DNA from: Imperialibacter roseus
Lineage (GTDB): Bacteria > Bacteroidota > Bacteroidia > Cytophagales > Cyclobacteriaceae
Direction of reading: 5' to 3'
Length of the DNA stretch: 64,000 nt
Assembly: GCF_032999765.1 (NCBI RefSeq)
Contig: NZ_CP136051.1
Location: 3,696,417 to 3,760,416, forward strand
Position 1 is the stretch's first letter, and each line of letters starts with the position of its first letter. The position numbers and the translations under genes were made by a program. Below the pieces are notes generated by a model. The model was given only the letters and a program-made list of their open reading frames with translations. It was not told where the DNA came from and did not search any database. Positions 1 to 9,399 of the stretch are shown here, piece by piece.

Positions 1-1253
1 ATGGCTCCTCCACCCACATTTTGGTGGCGCCCACTTCGGTGATCCACAACTGGCACAATGAAATCGAGCGCTTTGCCCCCACCCTGAAAGCCGTCTCGTT
101 CCATGGCCCTCACAGGCTTCGGATAATTCCCAAATTCAAAGAGCATGACCTCGTCATCACCACTTACCATACGCTCGTCAATGACATTACCTACCTGAGA
201 AAGTACCAGTTTCACTACGCCTTTCTCGACGAGTCGCACAACATTAAGAACCTGGCTTCGCAGCGCAATAAGGCCGCCCGCATGCTGAAGTCTAAAAACA
301 GGGTCATTCTTACAGGCACCCCACTGGAAAATCACAGCTTCGATTTGTACGCCCAATTATCGTTTGCCTGCCCCGGCCTGCTTGGCTCCCGCACCTACTT
401 TCGCAACACCTATGCCATGGCCATCGACAAGTTCCAGCACAAGCATAGCATGCTGGACTTGCAGCAGCGCATCAGTCCTTTCATACTCCGCCGGACTAAG
501 AAAGAAGTGGCAACAGAGCTACCTGAAAAAACAGAAATGGTACTCTACTGCGACATGGAAGCCGAGCAACGAAAAACCTACGATGCCCGTGAGAAAGAAC
601 TTCGGGATCTGATTGAATCAACCAACAACGAACAACTGCTAAAGAAACCCATGTATGCCCTCAAGGGCATCACCCAGCTTCGTCAGATTTGCAACTCGCC
701 CCTGCTGCTTGGGGAGGAAAAAGAGTATGGAGACAGCTCAGCGAAAATTGACACACTGATGGAACAGCTTCGCAATATCACAGGCGATCATAAGGTGCTG
801 GTGTTCTCGCAGTTCGTTTCGATGCTGAACCTGATCGAGAAAGAGCTTACCAAAGAGCACATTGGCTACACCATGCTTACCGGCAGCACGACCAACCGGG
901 AGGAAGTGGTCAGCCAGTTTCAGAACGACGTACATACAAGGGTGTTTCTGATCAGCCTGAAAGCGGGGGGCACCGGCCTCAACCTCACCGAAGCCGACTA
1001 TGTGTTCCTGGTCGACCCATGGTGGAATCCGGCAGTAGAAGACCAGGCGATTGACCGCAGCTACCGCATTGGGCAAGACAAACGGGTCATTGCGATTCGC
1101 CTCATCTGTCGGAACACGGTAGAAGAGAAAATTCAACAGTTGCAGCAAAACAAAGCAAAGTTGGCAGGTGATCTGGTGAAGGAAGGCAATGGTTTCCTTC
1201 AGTCGATGACGAAGGGAGACTGGCTTGGCTTACTGCAAAACCCCAGCCCTTAA
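1..1253 (+). CDS. SNF2-family DNA-dependent ATPase, C-terminal part (5' end outside window)
   Basis: The reading frame is open from base 3 at the window edge, so the start lies upstream. The visible part holds most of the ATPase core of a Swi2/Snf2 protein: motif Ia 'LVAPTSVIHNW', the Walker B variant DESH at about residue 70 of the visible protein, motif III 'LTGTPLEN' near residue 97, and a full helicase C-terminal lobe with 'VLVFSQF', 'LKAGGTGLNL' and the motif VI arginine in 'DRSYRIGQ'. Proteins of this family translocate on duplex DNA and remodel protein-DNA complexes. Bacterial members often carry an N-terminal SWIM zinc-finger region, which cannot be checked here. The family assignment is firm; the target of remodelling is unknown. 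Confidence 0.95.
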   Translation, partial: GSSTHILVAPTSVIHNWHNEIERFAPTLKAVSFHGPHRLRIIPKFKEHDLVITTYHTLVNDITYLRKYQFHYAFLDESHNIKNLASQRNKAARMLKSKNRVILTGTPLENHSFDLYAQLSFACPGLLGSRTYFRNTYAMAIDKFQHKHSMLDLQQRISPFILRRTKKEVATELPEKTEMVLYCDMEAEQRKTYDAREKELRDLIESTNNEQLLKKPMYALKGITQLRQICNSPLLLGEEKEYGDSSAKIDTLMEQLRNITGDHKVLVFSQFVSMLNLIEKELTKEHIGYTMLTGSTTNREEVVSQFQNDVHTRVFLISLKAGGTGLNLTEADYVFLVDPWWNPAVEDQAIDRSYRIGQDKRVIAIRLICRNTVEEKIQQLQQNKAKLAGDLVKEGNGFLQSMTKGDWLGLLQNPSP

Positions 1254-1283
1254 CTGCATTAAACATCGTAGTTCCCACAATTC

Positions 1284-1290
1284 TACCTTG
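1284..1290 (+). promoter_or_regulatory. Candidate -7 promoter element (TACCTTG)
   Basis: TACCTTG lies 8 bases before the ATG at 1299 and resembles the Bacteroidota -7 element TAnnTTTG. It suggests that the broken gene downstream had its own promoter with a very short leader. Confidence 0.4.
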
Positions 1291-1298
1291 TTTGGGGC

Positions 1299-1868
1299 AT
1301 GAAAAAACTCTTACTCATTGCTTTATCGGTTGGCGGCTTTCAATTGCAGGCGCAGCAATTTGACTATCTGCCAACAGCCGCAAATCCTTAAGGGTTACCG
1401 AACCCCAACGCTCCAAAGGAAATCCGGGACTACCAGGAATTGATTGGCTCCTGCGATTGCAAATCTGTCAGCCGGATCGATCCAAATACCTGGGCCGCCA
1501 CGGTTCAGATGACCTGGGTGTTTAAATATATCATGAATGGGATGGCTGTGCAGGACGAAACTACTAAAGCAGACGGACTTCATTCCGGTAGCATCAGGCA
1601 GTATAGCACCGACAGTGCCAGATGGAACGTTCATTACTACTCCACCGTCGCCACTCCCTCATTGCGTGCCTGGTACGGTAATAGAAAAGGAGATAAAATC
1701 ATTTTGTATAGTGAGCAGCCATCGCCCCAGGGGAATCCCGGCTTCTATAGACTGACTTTTTCTGACTTCTGCAACGAAGGATACAATTGGGTGGGGGAAT
1801 GGGTGGACAAGAGCGAATCGTTTTCATACCCAACCTGGAAGATCTTTTGTAAAAAGAAAAAAGTGTAG
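1299..1868 (+). pseudogene. Small secreted protein gene interrupted by an in-frame stop
   Basis: An ATG at 1299 opens a frame that begins with a clear signal peptide (MKKLLLIALSVGGFQLQAQ) and reads 30 residues to a TAA at 1389-1391. The same frame then stays open without another stop to 1868 and encodes about 158 residues that start 'GLPNPNAPKEIRDYQEL' and include 'IGSCDCKSVSR'. Read through the stop, the product would be a secreted protein of about 189 residues. A TTG at 1440 could start the distal part, but that product would lack the signal peptide. The simplest reading is one gene inactivated by a single base change; a sequencing error or stop-codon readthrough is also possible. The family was not recognised. 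Confidence 0.7.
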
Positions 1869-1895
1869 ATTCCCGACGGAAAAACTACACTTGGC

Positions 1896-4778
1896 ATGTT
1901 TAAAAGCACCTATTTCTATAAAGGCATTGTCCTAACTTTCATATTAGCGCTACACTTCTTTTTGGCAGAAGCTCAAACGGCGATGGGAGCCGAACCTGCC
2001 AGACCACCCAAGCCACTCACCGACTGGCTGCTGGACAATTCAGCTTTTAAAGCAGATGTATATCAGGGGCAGTCGCCGAAAGAAATTGCTATTTCGAACG
2101 GTCTCATCCGGCGCACCTTCCGTTTAGCGCCCAACGCAGCCACGGTAGGCCTCGATAACCTGATAACAGGCGAAAGTCTTCTGCGAGGTGTAAAACCCGA
2201 GGCTGAAATCACCATCGACGGTATCACCTACGCAGTAGGTGGCCTCAAAGGGCAGCCTAACTATGCTTACCTGCGCACGGAATGGATCGACCAGTTGACC
2301 AACGATCAAGCCTCGCTGCAGTTTACCGGCTACGAAGTAAGCCAGCCCAAAGCTCCTTTTGAGTGGAAGCAGGTCAGGCATCATACGGCAAACCTCGACT
2401 GGCCTCCAAAAGGTGTGCATCTCCGAATGGACTACCGCATGCCCTTACCTGATGAGCTGGTTCAATCGGGAAAGTCGTTGCCCAGCGACTATGGCAGAAA
2501 GCAATTGATGGCAACTGATTTCAAAGCCCTGGATGCAGCATGGAAGACAACTGTTTCGAAGGCTCACCCCAGAAGCTCTTTTATCAACGAAGGAAAAGTC
2601 GGTGAGATTTACACACCACAGAACACCAGCATCTTTGCAGAACGTAGCCTAACAGGAGATGTGCATCTGGTGGAAGCAACAATCGACCCCGGTACGGATC
2701 GAAGCGGCGACTGGGCACCAGGTCTGGCCCTGGTTTACCCTGACCGCACCATCAAATTTTCCCTGACACCTGGCGGCCATGTCAACGACCAGGGAAGGTC
2801 ACTATTCTCTGTTTGGGATGGAGAGAAAGAAACAAAGATAGCTGGCGAAAGAGTGAACCCTGAGTTTAACGGGGCGGTCAGCTTGCGCATCCGATGGGAT
2901 GATACCGGCATCTATTGTGAAGCCAAAATTCCCAACGAAACCTGGCGCCTGGTAGAAAAGCTGGCACCGCAAAAGGGAAAACCAACAAGCGTCCGAATTG
3001 GAAAGATGGATGCCAAAGGGCAGGCAACAGACAATAAAGATGACTTAGGAGAGCTGGTGAGACTGCATGTCACCCATTTTGCTGCCTATGGCGACTACAA
3101 CCAGGCGGCCACTAACGCTGCCGCAAAAGAAGCCAACCGGGCTGTCAAAGTATCGGTGCACTACGAATTGTACGACGGCATTCCCGTGATGGCGAAATGG
3201 ATCACCATTGACAATCAATCCAAATCCGCAGTCACGCTGGATCGGTTCACCAGCGAAATCATTGCTGCCGTAGAGGATGGCTCTGCTGTTGAGGCCAGGA
3301 AATACCTTCCACACACTCCTAATATTCACGTAGAAACAGACATGGCATTCGCCAGCTTCGATGCCGACGATGCCAACCATCATGTGGTGCATTGGGGACC
3401 AGATCCGGAGTACAACACCCAGGTCAACTACCTCAAGCTGACGCCTTGCCTGTTGAAAGTGAGTCCGGAAGTCGGGCCAGGTCAGTTGATCGCACCGGGC
3501 AAGAGCTTCACTTCTTTCCGCACCTTCGTTATGCCGTTCGATGGCTACGACAGAGAACGCAACGGCCTCGCCCAACGAAAGATGTACCGGACACTGGCAC
3601 CGTGGACAACAGAAAACCCACTGATGATGCACGCCCGCTTTGCTGACTGGGACCGGGTGAAAGTAGCGATTGATCAGGCGGCCGAGGTAGGATTTGAAAT
3701 GGTGATCCTGACCTTTGGCAGCGGCTTTGACATTGAAAATAACAGCCCGGAATACCTGGCCGAAATGAAAAAGTATGCCGACTATGCCAAAAGTAAAGGA
3801 GTCGAAATTGGCGGCTATTCTCTGCTTGCTTCCAGAAAAATCGGCAACGGGCAGGATGTGGTAATGCCTGAAGGCATGACACCCACCTTTGGCAACTCCC
3901 CTTGTATTGGCAGCGAATGGGGAGAAGCCTACTTCCAAAAACTCTACAACTTCTACCAGCAAACCGGATTCACATTACTGGAACACGACGGCTCCTACCC
4001 TGGCGATGTTTGCACTTCTCACGATCACCCAGGCCATCGTGGCTATGAAGACTCGCAATGGAACCAGTACCAGGTAATTTCCGACTTCTATCAATGGTGC
4101 CGCAGCCAGGGTATTTACCTCAATGTGCCCGACTATTATTACCTCGCCGGGTCTAACAAATCGGGCATGGGCTACCGGGAGGTCAACTGGAGCCTCCCCC
4201 GTGCACAACAGCTCGTCCATACCCGGCAAAACATTTACGACGGCTCGTGGGTCAAGCGGTCGTCGATGGGCTGGATGTTTGTGCCGCTGACGGAATACCA
4301 TGGCGGTGGTGCCGCTGCCACCATCGAGCCGCTGAATGAGCACCTCGATCACTACGAGGGCATGATCACCAGCAACCTTGGCGGTGGCGTACAAGCCTGC
4401 TACCGTGGGCCCAGGCTCTATGACACGGAGGAAACCAAAGCCATGGTAACAGGATGGGTGGACTGGTACAAATCGCATCGCAGTGTACTGGAAGGAGACA
4501 TTATTCACCTGCGGCGGCCCGATGGGCGGGACATCGACTACTGGCTAAATGTGAACCCGGGTGGAGAGGAAAAAGGGCTACTGTCGGTTTACAATCCATT
4601 GGATGTGCCCATTAAGAAAGAGATTTATGTGCCTTTGTATTATACAGGCTTGTCACAAAGGGCAGTTGTCAGCGACAGGGATGGAGTGGCCAAGACTTAT
4701 GATCTCGACAGGGAGTATGGCATCAGGTTGGAAGTGGATGTCCCGGCGAATGGGTTTGAGTGGCTCCTCATTAAATAA
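1896..4778 (+). CDS. Large secreted glycoside hydrolase, alpha-galactosidase-like (clan GH-D type)
   Basis: The 960-residue product starts with a signal peptide of about 27 residues. The N-terminal region ('ISNGLIRRTFRLAPNAATVG') looks like the beta-sandwich that precedes the barrel in GH36-type enzymes. Residues about 220-400 look like an inserted lectin-like beta domain ('GDWAPGLALVYPDRTIKFSL'). From about residue 570 a TIM barrel follows with 'VGFEMVILTFGSGFDIEN', then 'LLEHDGSYPGD' near residue 695, whose Asp sits where clan GH-D enzymes have their nucleophile. A C-terminal beta domain ends the protein. It probably removes galactosyl or related residues from polysaccharides in the periplasm or outside. 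The clan and substrate are inferred from motif resemblance. The gene stands alone, just after the broken secreted-protein gene. Confidence 0.7.
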   Translation: MFKSTYFYKGIVLTFILALHFFLAEAQTAMGAEPARPPKPLTDWLLDNSAFKADVYQGQSPKEIAISNGLIRRTFRLAPNAATVGLDNLITGESLLRGVKPEAEITIDGITYAVGGLKGQPNYAYLRTEWIDQLTNDQASLQFTGYEVSQPKAPFEWKQVRHHTANLDWPPKGVHLRMDYRMPLPDELVQSGKSLPSDYGRKQLMATDFKALDAAWKTTVSKAHPRSSFINEGKVGEIYTPQNTSIFAERSLTGDVHLVEATIDPGTDRSGDWAPGLALVYPDRTIKFSLTPGGHVNDQGRSLFSVWDGEKETKIAGERVNPEFNGAVSLRIRWDDTGIYCEAKIPNETWRLVEKLAPQKGKPTSVRIGKMDAKGQATDNKDDLGELVRLHVTHFAAYGDYNQAATNAAAKEANRAVKVSVHYELYDGIPVMAKWITIDNQSKSAVTLDRFTSEIIAAVEDGSAVEARKYLPHTPNIHVETDMAFASFDADDANHHVVHWGPDPEYNTQVNYLKLTPCLLKVSPEVGPGQLIAPGKSFTSFRTFVMPFDGYDRERNGLAQRKMYRTLAPWTTENPLMMHARFADWDRVKVAIDQAAEVGFEMVILTFGSGFDIENNSPEYLAEMKKYADYAKSKGVEIGGYSLLASRKIGNGQDVVMPEGMTPTFGNSPCIGSEWGEAYFQKLYNFYQQTGFTLLEHDGSYPGDVCTSHDHPGHRGYEDSQWNQYQVISDFYQWCRSQGIYLNVPDYYYLAGSNKSGMGYREVNWSLPRAQQLVHTRQNIYDGSWVKRSSMGWMFVPLTEYHGGGAAATIEPLNEHLDHYEGMITSNLGGGVQACYRGPRLYDTEETKAMVTGWVDWYKSHRSVLEGDIIHLRRPDGRDIDYWLNVNPGGEEKGLLSVYNPLDVPIKKEIYVPLYYTGLSQRAVVSDRDGVAKTYDLDREYGIRLEVDVPANGFEWLLIK

Positions 4779-4824
4779 AAAATAGCAGGTTGGAGTTATA
4801 ATTGTGTTTCTGTCGGCCAGAACT

Positions 4825-5655
4825 TCATCGATAGCGCCGATTCCAGGCCATCGGATCCTGCCTCAGCATGCTGGACAACAGACGGTATAAAGTCGGATTG
4901 TGCTCATGAAGCTCGGCGGGACGTTCAAAGAAATTTTCAACAGCAACCGCAAAAAACTCCTGGTCACTTGAGGCACCATATTTCCTGAAAAAAGTTAAAT
5001 CTCCGGTTTTCATTCTTTCAATTTCTCTCCTCCCCTCCTTAGTAAACTGCACTAAAGAATCGTAGTCCAGGAAATTATACTCCTTGTTTCTTATTGAATC
5101 CTCCACTCTTAGCGCATGAGCCATTTCGTGCAGTCCCAGGTTTCTGCCATCCTTTTCATCCATGAGCCCGAAAACGAAGCTTTTCCAGGAAAGTGCGATA
5201 TAACCGCTAGTATGAACCTCTCCTTGATGTAAATGCCCTGTAGCGTTAGATTGATAAACATCCGCAAAAACATATATTCTGTCAAAATGTACCAGATAAA
5301 CCCTGGGGTAGCCGAACGTAATTTGGACAGCTGTGGCACTTATCAAAGCTATCATCTCATCGGTAACCTGGTCGATATCGTGGCCGGGCATAAACTCTTT
5401 CGACTTGATAAAATATTGAACTTTTTTCTCAAACAACGCTTTTTTCTCATCCGGCAGGGCCTGGTGGTAAGGAAACTTTTCTTTAATAATTTTTAGATAT
5501 TTTTCATCAAGAGGCTTCCTGATAAAAAACCAATGGAACTTATCTCCCAGAAAAAAATCGAAAGTAGCAGCAAAAATTTCGTAGACGTTTTTAAAAACCT
5601 GCACGACTATGAATACTATTGCAAGAGCAAATATGAGGGCTGCTACGTACTCCAT
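4825..5655 (-). CDS. mtfA: MtfA-family (M90) zinc-dependent peptidase
   Basis: The 276-residue protein has an N-terminal hydrophobic segment (residues about 1-22) that is likely a membrane anchor. The zinc site HEMAH lies near residue 177 in 'GRNLGLHEMAHALRVED', preceded by 'ALSWKSFVFG', which matches the 'LSW..V..G' segment of MtfA. The downstream 'EFFAVAVENFFERPAEL' supplies the third zinc ligand, a Glu. In E. coli MtfA is a soluble aminopeptidase linked to control of the glucose phosphotransferase system through Mlc. Bacteroidota homologues usually carry a membrane segment as here, and their role is unknown. The neighbours do not suggest a function. The peptidase family is firm; calling it functionally MtfA is an extrapolation. 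Confidence 0.85.
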   Translation of the reverse strand: MEYVAALIFALAIVFIVVQVFKNVYEIFAATFDFFLGDKFHWFFIRKPLDEKYLKIIKEKFPYHQALPDEKKALFEKKVQYFIKSKEFMPGHDIDQVTDEMIALISATAVQITFGYPRVYLVHFDRIYVFADVYQSNATGHLHQGEVHTSGYIALSWKSFVFGLMDEKDGRNLGLHEMAHALRVEDSIRNKEYNFLDYDSLVQFTKEGRREIERMKTGDLTFFRKYGASSDQEFFAVAVENFFERPAELHEHNPTLYRLLSSMLRQDPMAWNRRYR

Positions 5656-5877
5656 TACGACCTTTTATCCTTAAAAAATTATATTGTCCATCAATATAAG
5701 GCAAGGCGTCAATTTAAACTACACGATTATAAGCTCGGCCAATTTCCGTCGGTTTGTTTTCTTTAAACTTACTAGTGGGCAATATAGCACAAGCTCGATA
5801 CCAAAGGCTGTTCATAGTTTGCTTTTGAGCTAAAGAACTTTCCCCCACTTTATCCCTCCATATTTTCCGACATTCAT

Positions 5878-5885
5878 TACCTTTG
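5878..5885 (+). promoter_or_regulatory. -7 promoter element TACCTTTG of the transketolase operon
   Basis: TACCTTTG is a perfect match to the Bacteroidota -7 consensus TAnnTTTG and ends 31 bases before the ATG at 5917. No clean TTTG -33 box was seen at the usual distance. Confidence 0.6.
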
Positions 5886-5916
5886 AATCCGTAATCATTT
5901 TTAAGACCAAACATCC

Positions 5917-6768
5917 ATGGCAGAGAAGAAATCAGTTGCAGAGTTGAAAGCTATAGCGTCGCAGGTGCGTCGTGACATTGTTCGTATGGTACACTCATGT
6001 CAGTCAGGCCACCCTGGTGGTTCTCTTGGCTGCACCGATTTCTTTGTAGCACTCTACTTCCATGAGATGAACCACGATCCGAAATTCAACATGGATGCGA
6101 AAGGCGAAGACTTGTTTTTCCTTTCAAATGGTCATATTTCCCCTGTTTTCTACAGCGTACTTGCCCACAGCGGTTATTTTCCTGTGAAGGAACTGGCTAC
6201 TTTCCGTAAGATCAACTCTCGTCTTCAAGGGCACCCTGCCACACACGAGCACCTGCCAGGTATCAGAATTGCTTCCGGCTCACTGGGTCAGGGACTTTCT
6301 GTAGCAATTGGTGCGGCTGAGGCAAAGAGGCTCAATAAGGACGACAGCTATGTATATGTGCTAATGGGTGATGGCGAGCAACAGGAAGGCCAGGTATGGG
6401 AAGCAGCCATGTATGCCCCCAACCACAAGCTGGATCACCTGATCGCTACTATCGACTGGAATGGCCAGCAGATCGACGGCCCCACTGCCAAAATTAACGA
6501 CCTCCGTGACCTTCGTGCTAAATATGAGGCGTTTGGATGGGAAGTAATAGAGTCGAACGGCAACGACATGGCAGGCATTTTAGCTGCTCTTCAGAAAGCA
6601 AAAAGCCTGGCTGGCAAAGGAAAGCCGATCATGAACCTGATGAAAACCGAAATGGGTGCTGGTGTTGACTTTATGATGGGCAGCCACAAATGGCATGGTG
6701 TTGCTCCCAACGACGAACAACTGGCAGAGGCTTTGGGCCAGCTCGAAGAGACCTTAGGGGATTATTAA
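5917..6768 (+). CDS. Transketolase, N-terminal (thiamine diphosphate-binding) subunit
   Basis: At 283 residues this is the N-terminal half of a split transketolase. It shows 'CQSGHPGGSLGCTDFF', whose histidine takes part in catalysis, and the thiamine diphosphate motif 'GDGEQQEGQ' followed about 25 residues later by 'DWNGQQIDG'. It would pair with the product of the gene at 8178 to move two-carbon units between sugar phosphates in the cytoplasm, linking arabinose-derived xylulose 5-phosphate to glycolysis. The ATG at 5917 follows a good -7 promoter element. The next gene starts 12 bases after the stop, so co-transcription is likely. In most genomes the two halves are directly adjacent; here another gene separates them. 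Confidence 0.95.
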   Translation: MAEKKSVAELKAIASQVRRDIVRMVHSCQSGHPGGSLGCTDFFVALYFHEMNHDPKFNMDAKGEDLFFLSNGHISPVFYSVLAHSGYFPVKELATFRKINSRLQGHPATHEHLPGIRIASGSLGQGLSVAIGAAEAKRLNKDDSYVYVLMGDGEQQEGQVWEAAMYAPNHKLDHLIATIDWNGQQIDGPTAKINDLRDLRAKYEAFGWEVIESNGNDMAGILAALQKAKSLAGKGKPIMNLMKTEMGAGVDFMMGSHKWHGVAPNDEQLAEALGQLEETLGDY

Positions 6769-6780
6769 ACCCAAATCATT

Positions 6781-8181
6781 TTGAAAAACTTACTCAGGAA
6801 AGCTACCGTTATTGCGGGACTGCTCAGTCTTTTCAGCTTTCCTGTGTTTGCTCAGGTGTACAAGCAAAAGCCGCCGGAAAAAACACGCATCCTGTTTTTG
6901 CTTGACGCATCCGGCAGCATGCTGGCCAAGCTGGGAAATGTGCGGCGAATTGATGTGGCTACAAAACTCCTGTCAGACCTTGTCGACTCGTTGAGTGTCA
7001 ACCCCAATGTGGAGCTGGCGCTGAGGGTCTACGGTCACCAGTATGCCAGGGCTTACAACAACTGCACAGATACCAAACTTGAAGTGGGCTTTTCAGCAAA
7101 GAACCACCGGGACATACGGGCTAAGCTCTATCAGCTCACGCCGCAGGGCAACACACCCATTGCCTATTCGCTGGAGCAAACTGCCAACGACTTTCCGAAA
7201 GTAGACGGCTATAGAAATGTGGTCATCATTATCACTGATGGAATCGAAAGCTGCGAGGGCGATCCCTGTGCGGTTTCCAAAGCGCTACAGTCGAAGAATA
7301 TCTTCCTGAAGCCCTTCGTTATTGGCTTAGGCCTGGGGTTGGAATATGAGAAAAACTTCGAATGCCTGGGTAAGTACTTCGACGCTACCGACGTACCCAG
7401 GTTCAAAAAGTCGCTCAACGAAGTGCTAAGGCAAACCCTGATGGAGACCACGGCCAGTGTGGAGCTACTCAATGAAAACAATGCCCCAATTGTCACGGAC
7501 GTGAACGTCAGTTTTATCAATACAGTCACACGGCAGTCAGTTTACGACTTTGTGCACTACCGGGATAAACTGGGCCGCCCCGACTCTGTAATCCTCGATG
7601 CGGTGCTCACTTATGACGTGGTGGCCAATACAGTGCCCCCTGTGGTGAAAAAAAACGTGGCGCTTATAGGTGGCATCCACAATATCATCGACATCCGTAC
7701 CCCGCAGGGCAATTTAGCTTTTCAAATGCCAGGCGCCTCAGAGTACAGTAATCCGGTGCAGGCATCGGTACGCCTGCCGGGTCAAACACAAAGTCTCAAC
7801 ATCCAAAAGCTGACTGAGCCCTTTCTTTACCTGGCTGGCACCTACGACATCGAAGTGCAAACCTTCCCCCGCACTTTTATAAGGGGCTACACTATAAAGC
7901 CTTCTCAGGACAATTCCATTACCCTTCCCGGGCCGGGAGTTCTCAATCTGACTATGGGCGTGCGGGGCATTGGGAGCCTCTATAAAATCAACCCCGATGG
8001 GTCGCAGGAGTGGGTTTGTAACTTTCCCGGAAATATCACTTCATTTGTTAGCGCTATTCAGCCCGGAGAGTATAAATTTGTGTTTCGTGCACAAAGCGCC
8101 AACGGCAGTAAGTTTACAGAAATAAAGAAATTCAGCATAAGAACTGGTTCCACAGAAACCATCAAACTATACGGTAGATGA
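6781..8181 (+). CDS. Secreted von Willebrand factor A domain protein between the transketolase halves
   Basis: The start is a TTG at 6781, chosen because it opens a good signal peptide (MKNLLRKATVIAGLLSLF, cleavage after 'VFA'). Residues about 36-220 form a VWA domain with a complete metal-ion site: DASGS at residues 42-46, a Thr in 'GNTPIAYSLE' and Asp in 'IIITDGIE'. VWA domains of this kind bind protein partners through a divalent metal. The rest (about residues 225-466) is beta-rich and looks like stacked carboxypeptidase-regulatory or PEGA-like modules; 'PGEYKFVFRA' is typical. The stop overlaps the ATG of the C-terminal transketolase gene by 4 bases, so translation is probably coupled. 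An exported adhesin-like protein has no obvious role in pentose metabolism. Confidence 0.85.
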   Translation: MKNLLRKATVIAGLLSLFSFPVFAQVYKQKPPEKTRILFLLDASGSMLAKLGNVRRIDVATKLLSDLVDSLSVNPNVELALRVYGHQYARAYNNCTDTKLEVGFSAKNHRDIRAKLYQLTPQGNTPIAYSLEQTANDFPKVDGYRNVVIIITDGIESCEGDPCAVSKALQSKNIFLKPFVIGLGLGLEYEKNFECLGKYFDATDVPRFKKSLNEVLRQTLMETTASVELLNENNAPIVTDVNVSFINTVTRQSVYDFVHYRDKLGRPDSVILDAVLTYDVVANTVPPVVKKNVALIGGIHNIIDIRTPQGNLAFQMPGASEYSNPVQASVRLPGQTQSLNIQKLTEPFLYLAGTYDIEVQTFPRTFIRGYTIKPSQDNSITLPGPGVLNLTMGVRGIGSLYKINPDGSQEWVCNFPGNITSFVSAIQPGEYKFVFRAQSANGSKFTEIKKFSIRTGSTETIKLYGR

Positions 8182-9140
8182 CGAAATTTGAAATACTCGG
8201 AAAAAACGACACCCGCTCCGGCTTTGGAGTAGGCCTGCTAGAGGCTGGCCAGCAAAATCCCAATGTGGTTGCCCTTTGCGCCGACCTTATTGGTTCATTA
8301 AAAATGGATGCCTTTATTAAGGAGTTTCCAGAACGATTTTTTCAGGTAGGTATTGCCGAAGCCAATATGATGGGTATTGCTGCTGGCCTTACTATTGGAG
8401 GCAAGATTCCGTTCACCGGTACTTTCGCCAACTTTTCTACGGGAAGGGTCTATGATCAGATTCGTCAGTCAATTGCTTATTCAGGAAAAAACGTGAAGAT
8501 ATGCGCCTCGCATGCTGGTGTAACCCTGGGGGAAGACGGCGCTACGCACCAGATCCTCGAAGACATTGGTATGATGAAGATGCTGCCAGGCATGACAGTT
8601 ATCAATCCTTGTGACTACAACCAAACCAGGCAGGCTACCGTGGCTATTGCCAAGTATGAAGGGCCTGTATACCTCCGCTTTGGAAGACCCAAAGTCCCAA
8701 TCTTTATAAAAGAGGACATGCCTTTCGTGATTGGGAAGGCGCTGAAGCTGGTTGAAGGAAGCGACGTCAGTATTTTTGCCACTGGTCACCTTGTTTGGGA
8801 AGCTGTTCTTGCAGAAGAAATACTAAGAGAGAAGGGTATTAGCGCCGAGATCATTAACATCCATACCATCAAGCCACTGGACGAGAAGGCCATTCTTGAT
8901 TCGGTAGCTAAAACAGGCTGCGCAGTGTCTGCTGAAGAGCATCAGATGAACGGCGGCCTTGGTGACAGCATCGCCCAAACCCTTGCAACACACAATCCGC
9001 TTCCACAGGAATATGTTGCTGTGAAAGATAGCTTTGGAGAAAGTGGTGTACCTGAACAATTGATGGAAAAATATGGGTTAAATGCCGCTCATATTGTGGA
9101 AGCAGCGCTGAAGGCAATTGACAGAAAGCGTAAGAAATAG
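8178..9140 (+). CDS. Transketolase, C-terminal subunit
   Basis: This 320-residue protein has the pyrimidine-binding domain ('FFQVGIAEANMMGIAAGL', with the Glu that activates thiamine diphosphate) and the C-terminal transketolase domain ('EDMPFVIGKALKLVEGSDV', 'SAEEHQMNGGLGDSIA'). It completes the enzyme encoded by the gene at 5917. Its ATG overlaps the TGA of the VWA gene (ATGA), so its translation appears to depend on ribosomes finishing the VWA frame. A strong intrinsic terminator follows 50 bases downstream, which marks the end of a three-gene operon. Confidence 0.95.
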   Translation: MTKFEILGKNDTRSGFGVGLLEAGQQNPNVVALCADLIGSLKMDAFIKEFPERFFQVGIAEANMMGIAAGLTIGGKIPFTGTFANFSTGRVYDQIRQSIAYSGKNVKICASHAGVTLGEDGATHQILEDIGMMKMLPGMTVINPCDYNQTRQATVAIAKYEGPVYLRFGRPKVPIFIKEDMPFVIGKALKLVEGSDVSIFATGHLVWEAVLAEEILREKGISAEIINIHTIKPLDEKAILDSVAKTGCAVSAEEHQMNGGLGDSIAQTLATHNPLPQEYVAVKDSFGESGVPEQLMEKYGLNAAHIVEAALKAIDRKRKK

Positions 9141-9192
9141 ATTGAAAAATCAACTTTTTTGAAATTTACGTTCACAATTTAAAACAAAAAAG

Positions 9193-9213
9193 GGCTCCAA
9201 CCGGAGCCTTTTT
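9193..9213 (+). terminator. Intrinsic terminator of the transketolase operon
   Basis: GGCTCC, loop AACC, GGAGCC and then five T residues. An A-rich run just upstream means it could also work on the other strand. Confidence 0.85.
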
Positions 9214-9399
9214 CGTTTCACGACCGGATTAATCTTACATCAGCCGTCTCCACCTGAAACAAACTGAAAGGGAACTTTTGCTTCCACATTAAACTTTTTC
9301 TTCCAATTCAGCTTAATTTCTTACGTAAGAACTGAGCAATGTCCGGACAAAGAACAAGGTCATCCGACACAGGTAAGTAGGGTACCCTAAAGTCAACTT

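Noticed and set aside
3045-3962. A 305-codon minus-strand frame opposite the large glycosidase gene
   Set aside because: Antisense shadow without signal peptide or motif; the plus-strand frame is continuous and recognisable.
5714-5914. A 66-codon minus-strand frame upstream of the transketolase gene
   Set aside because: It covers the transketolase promoter, has no motif and reads like translated intergenic sequence.
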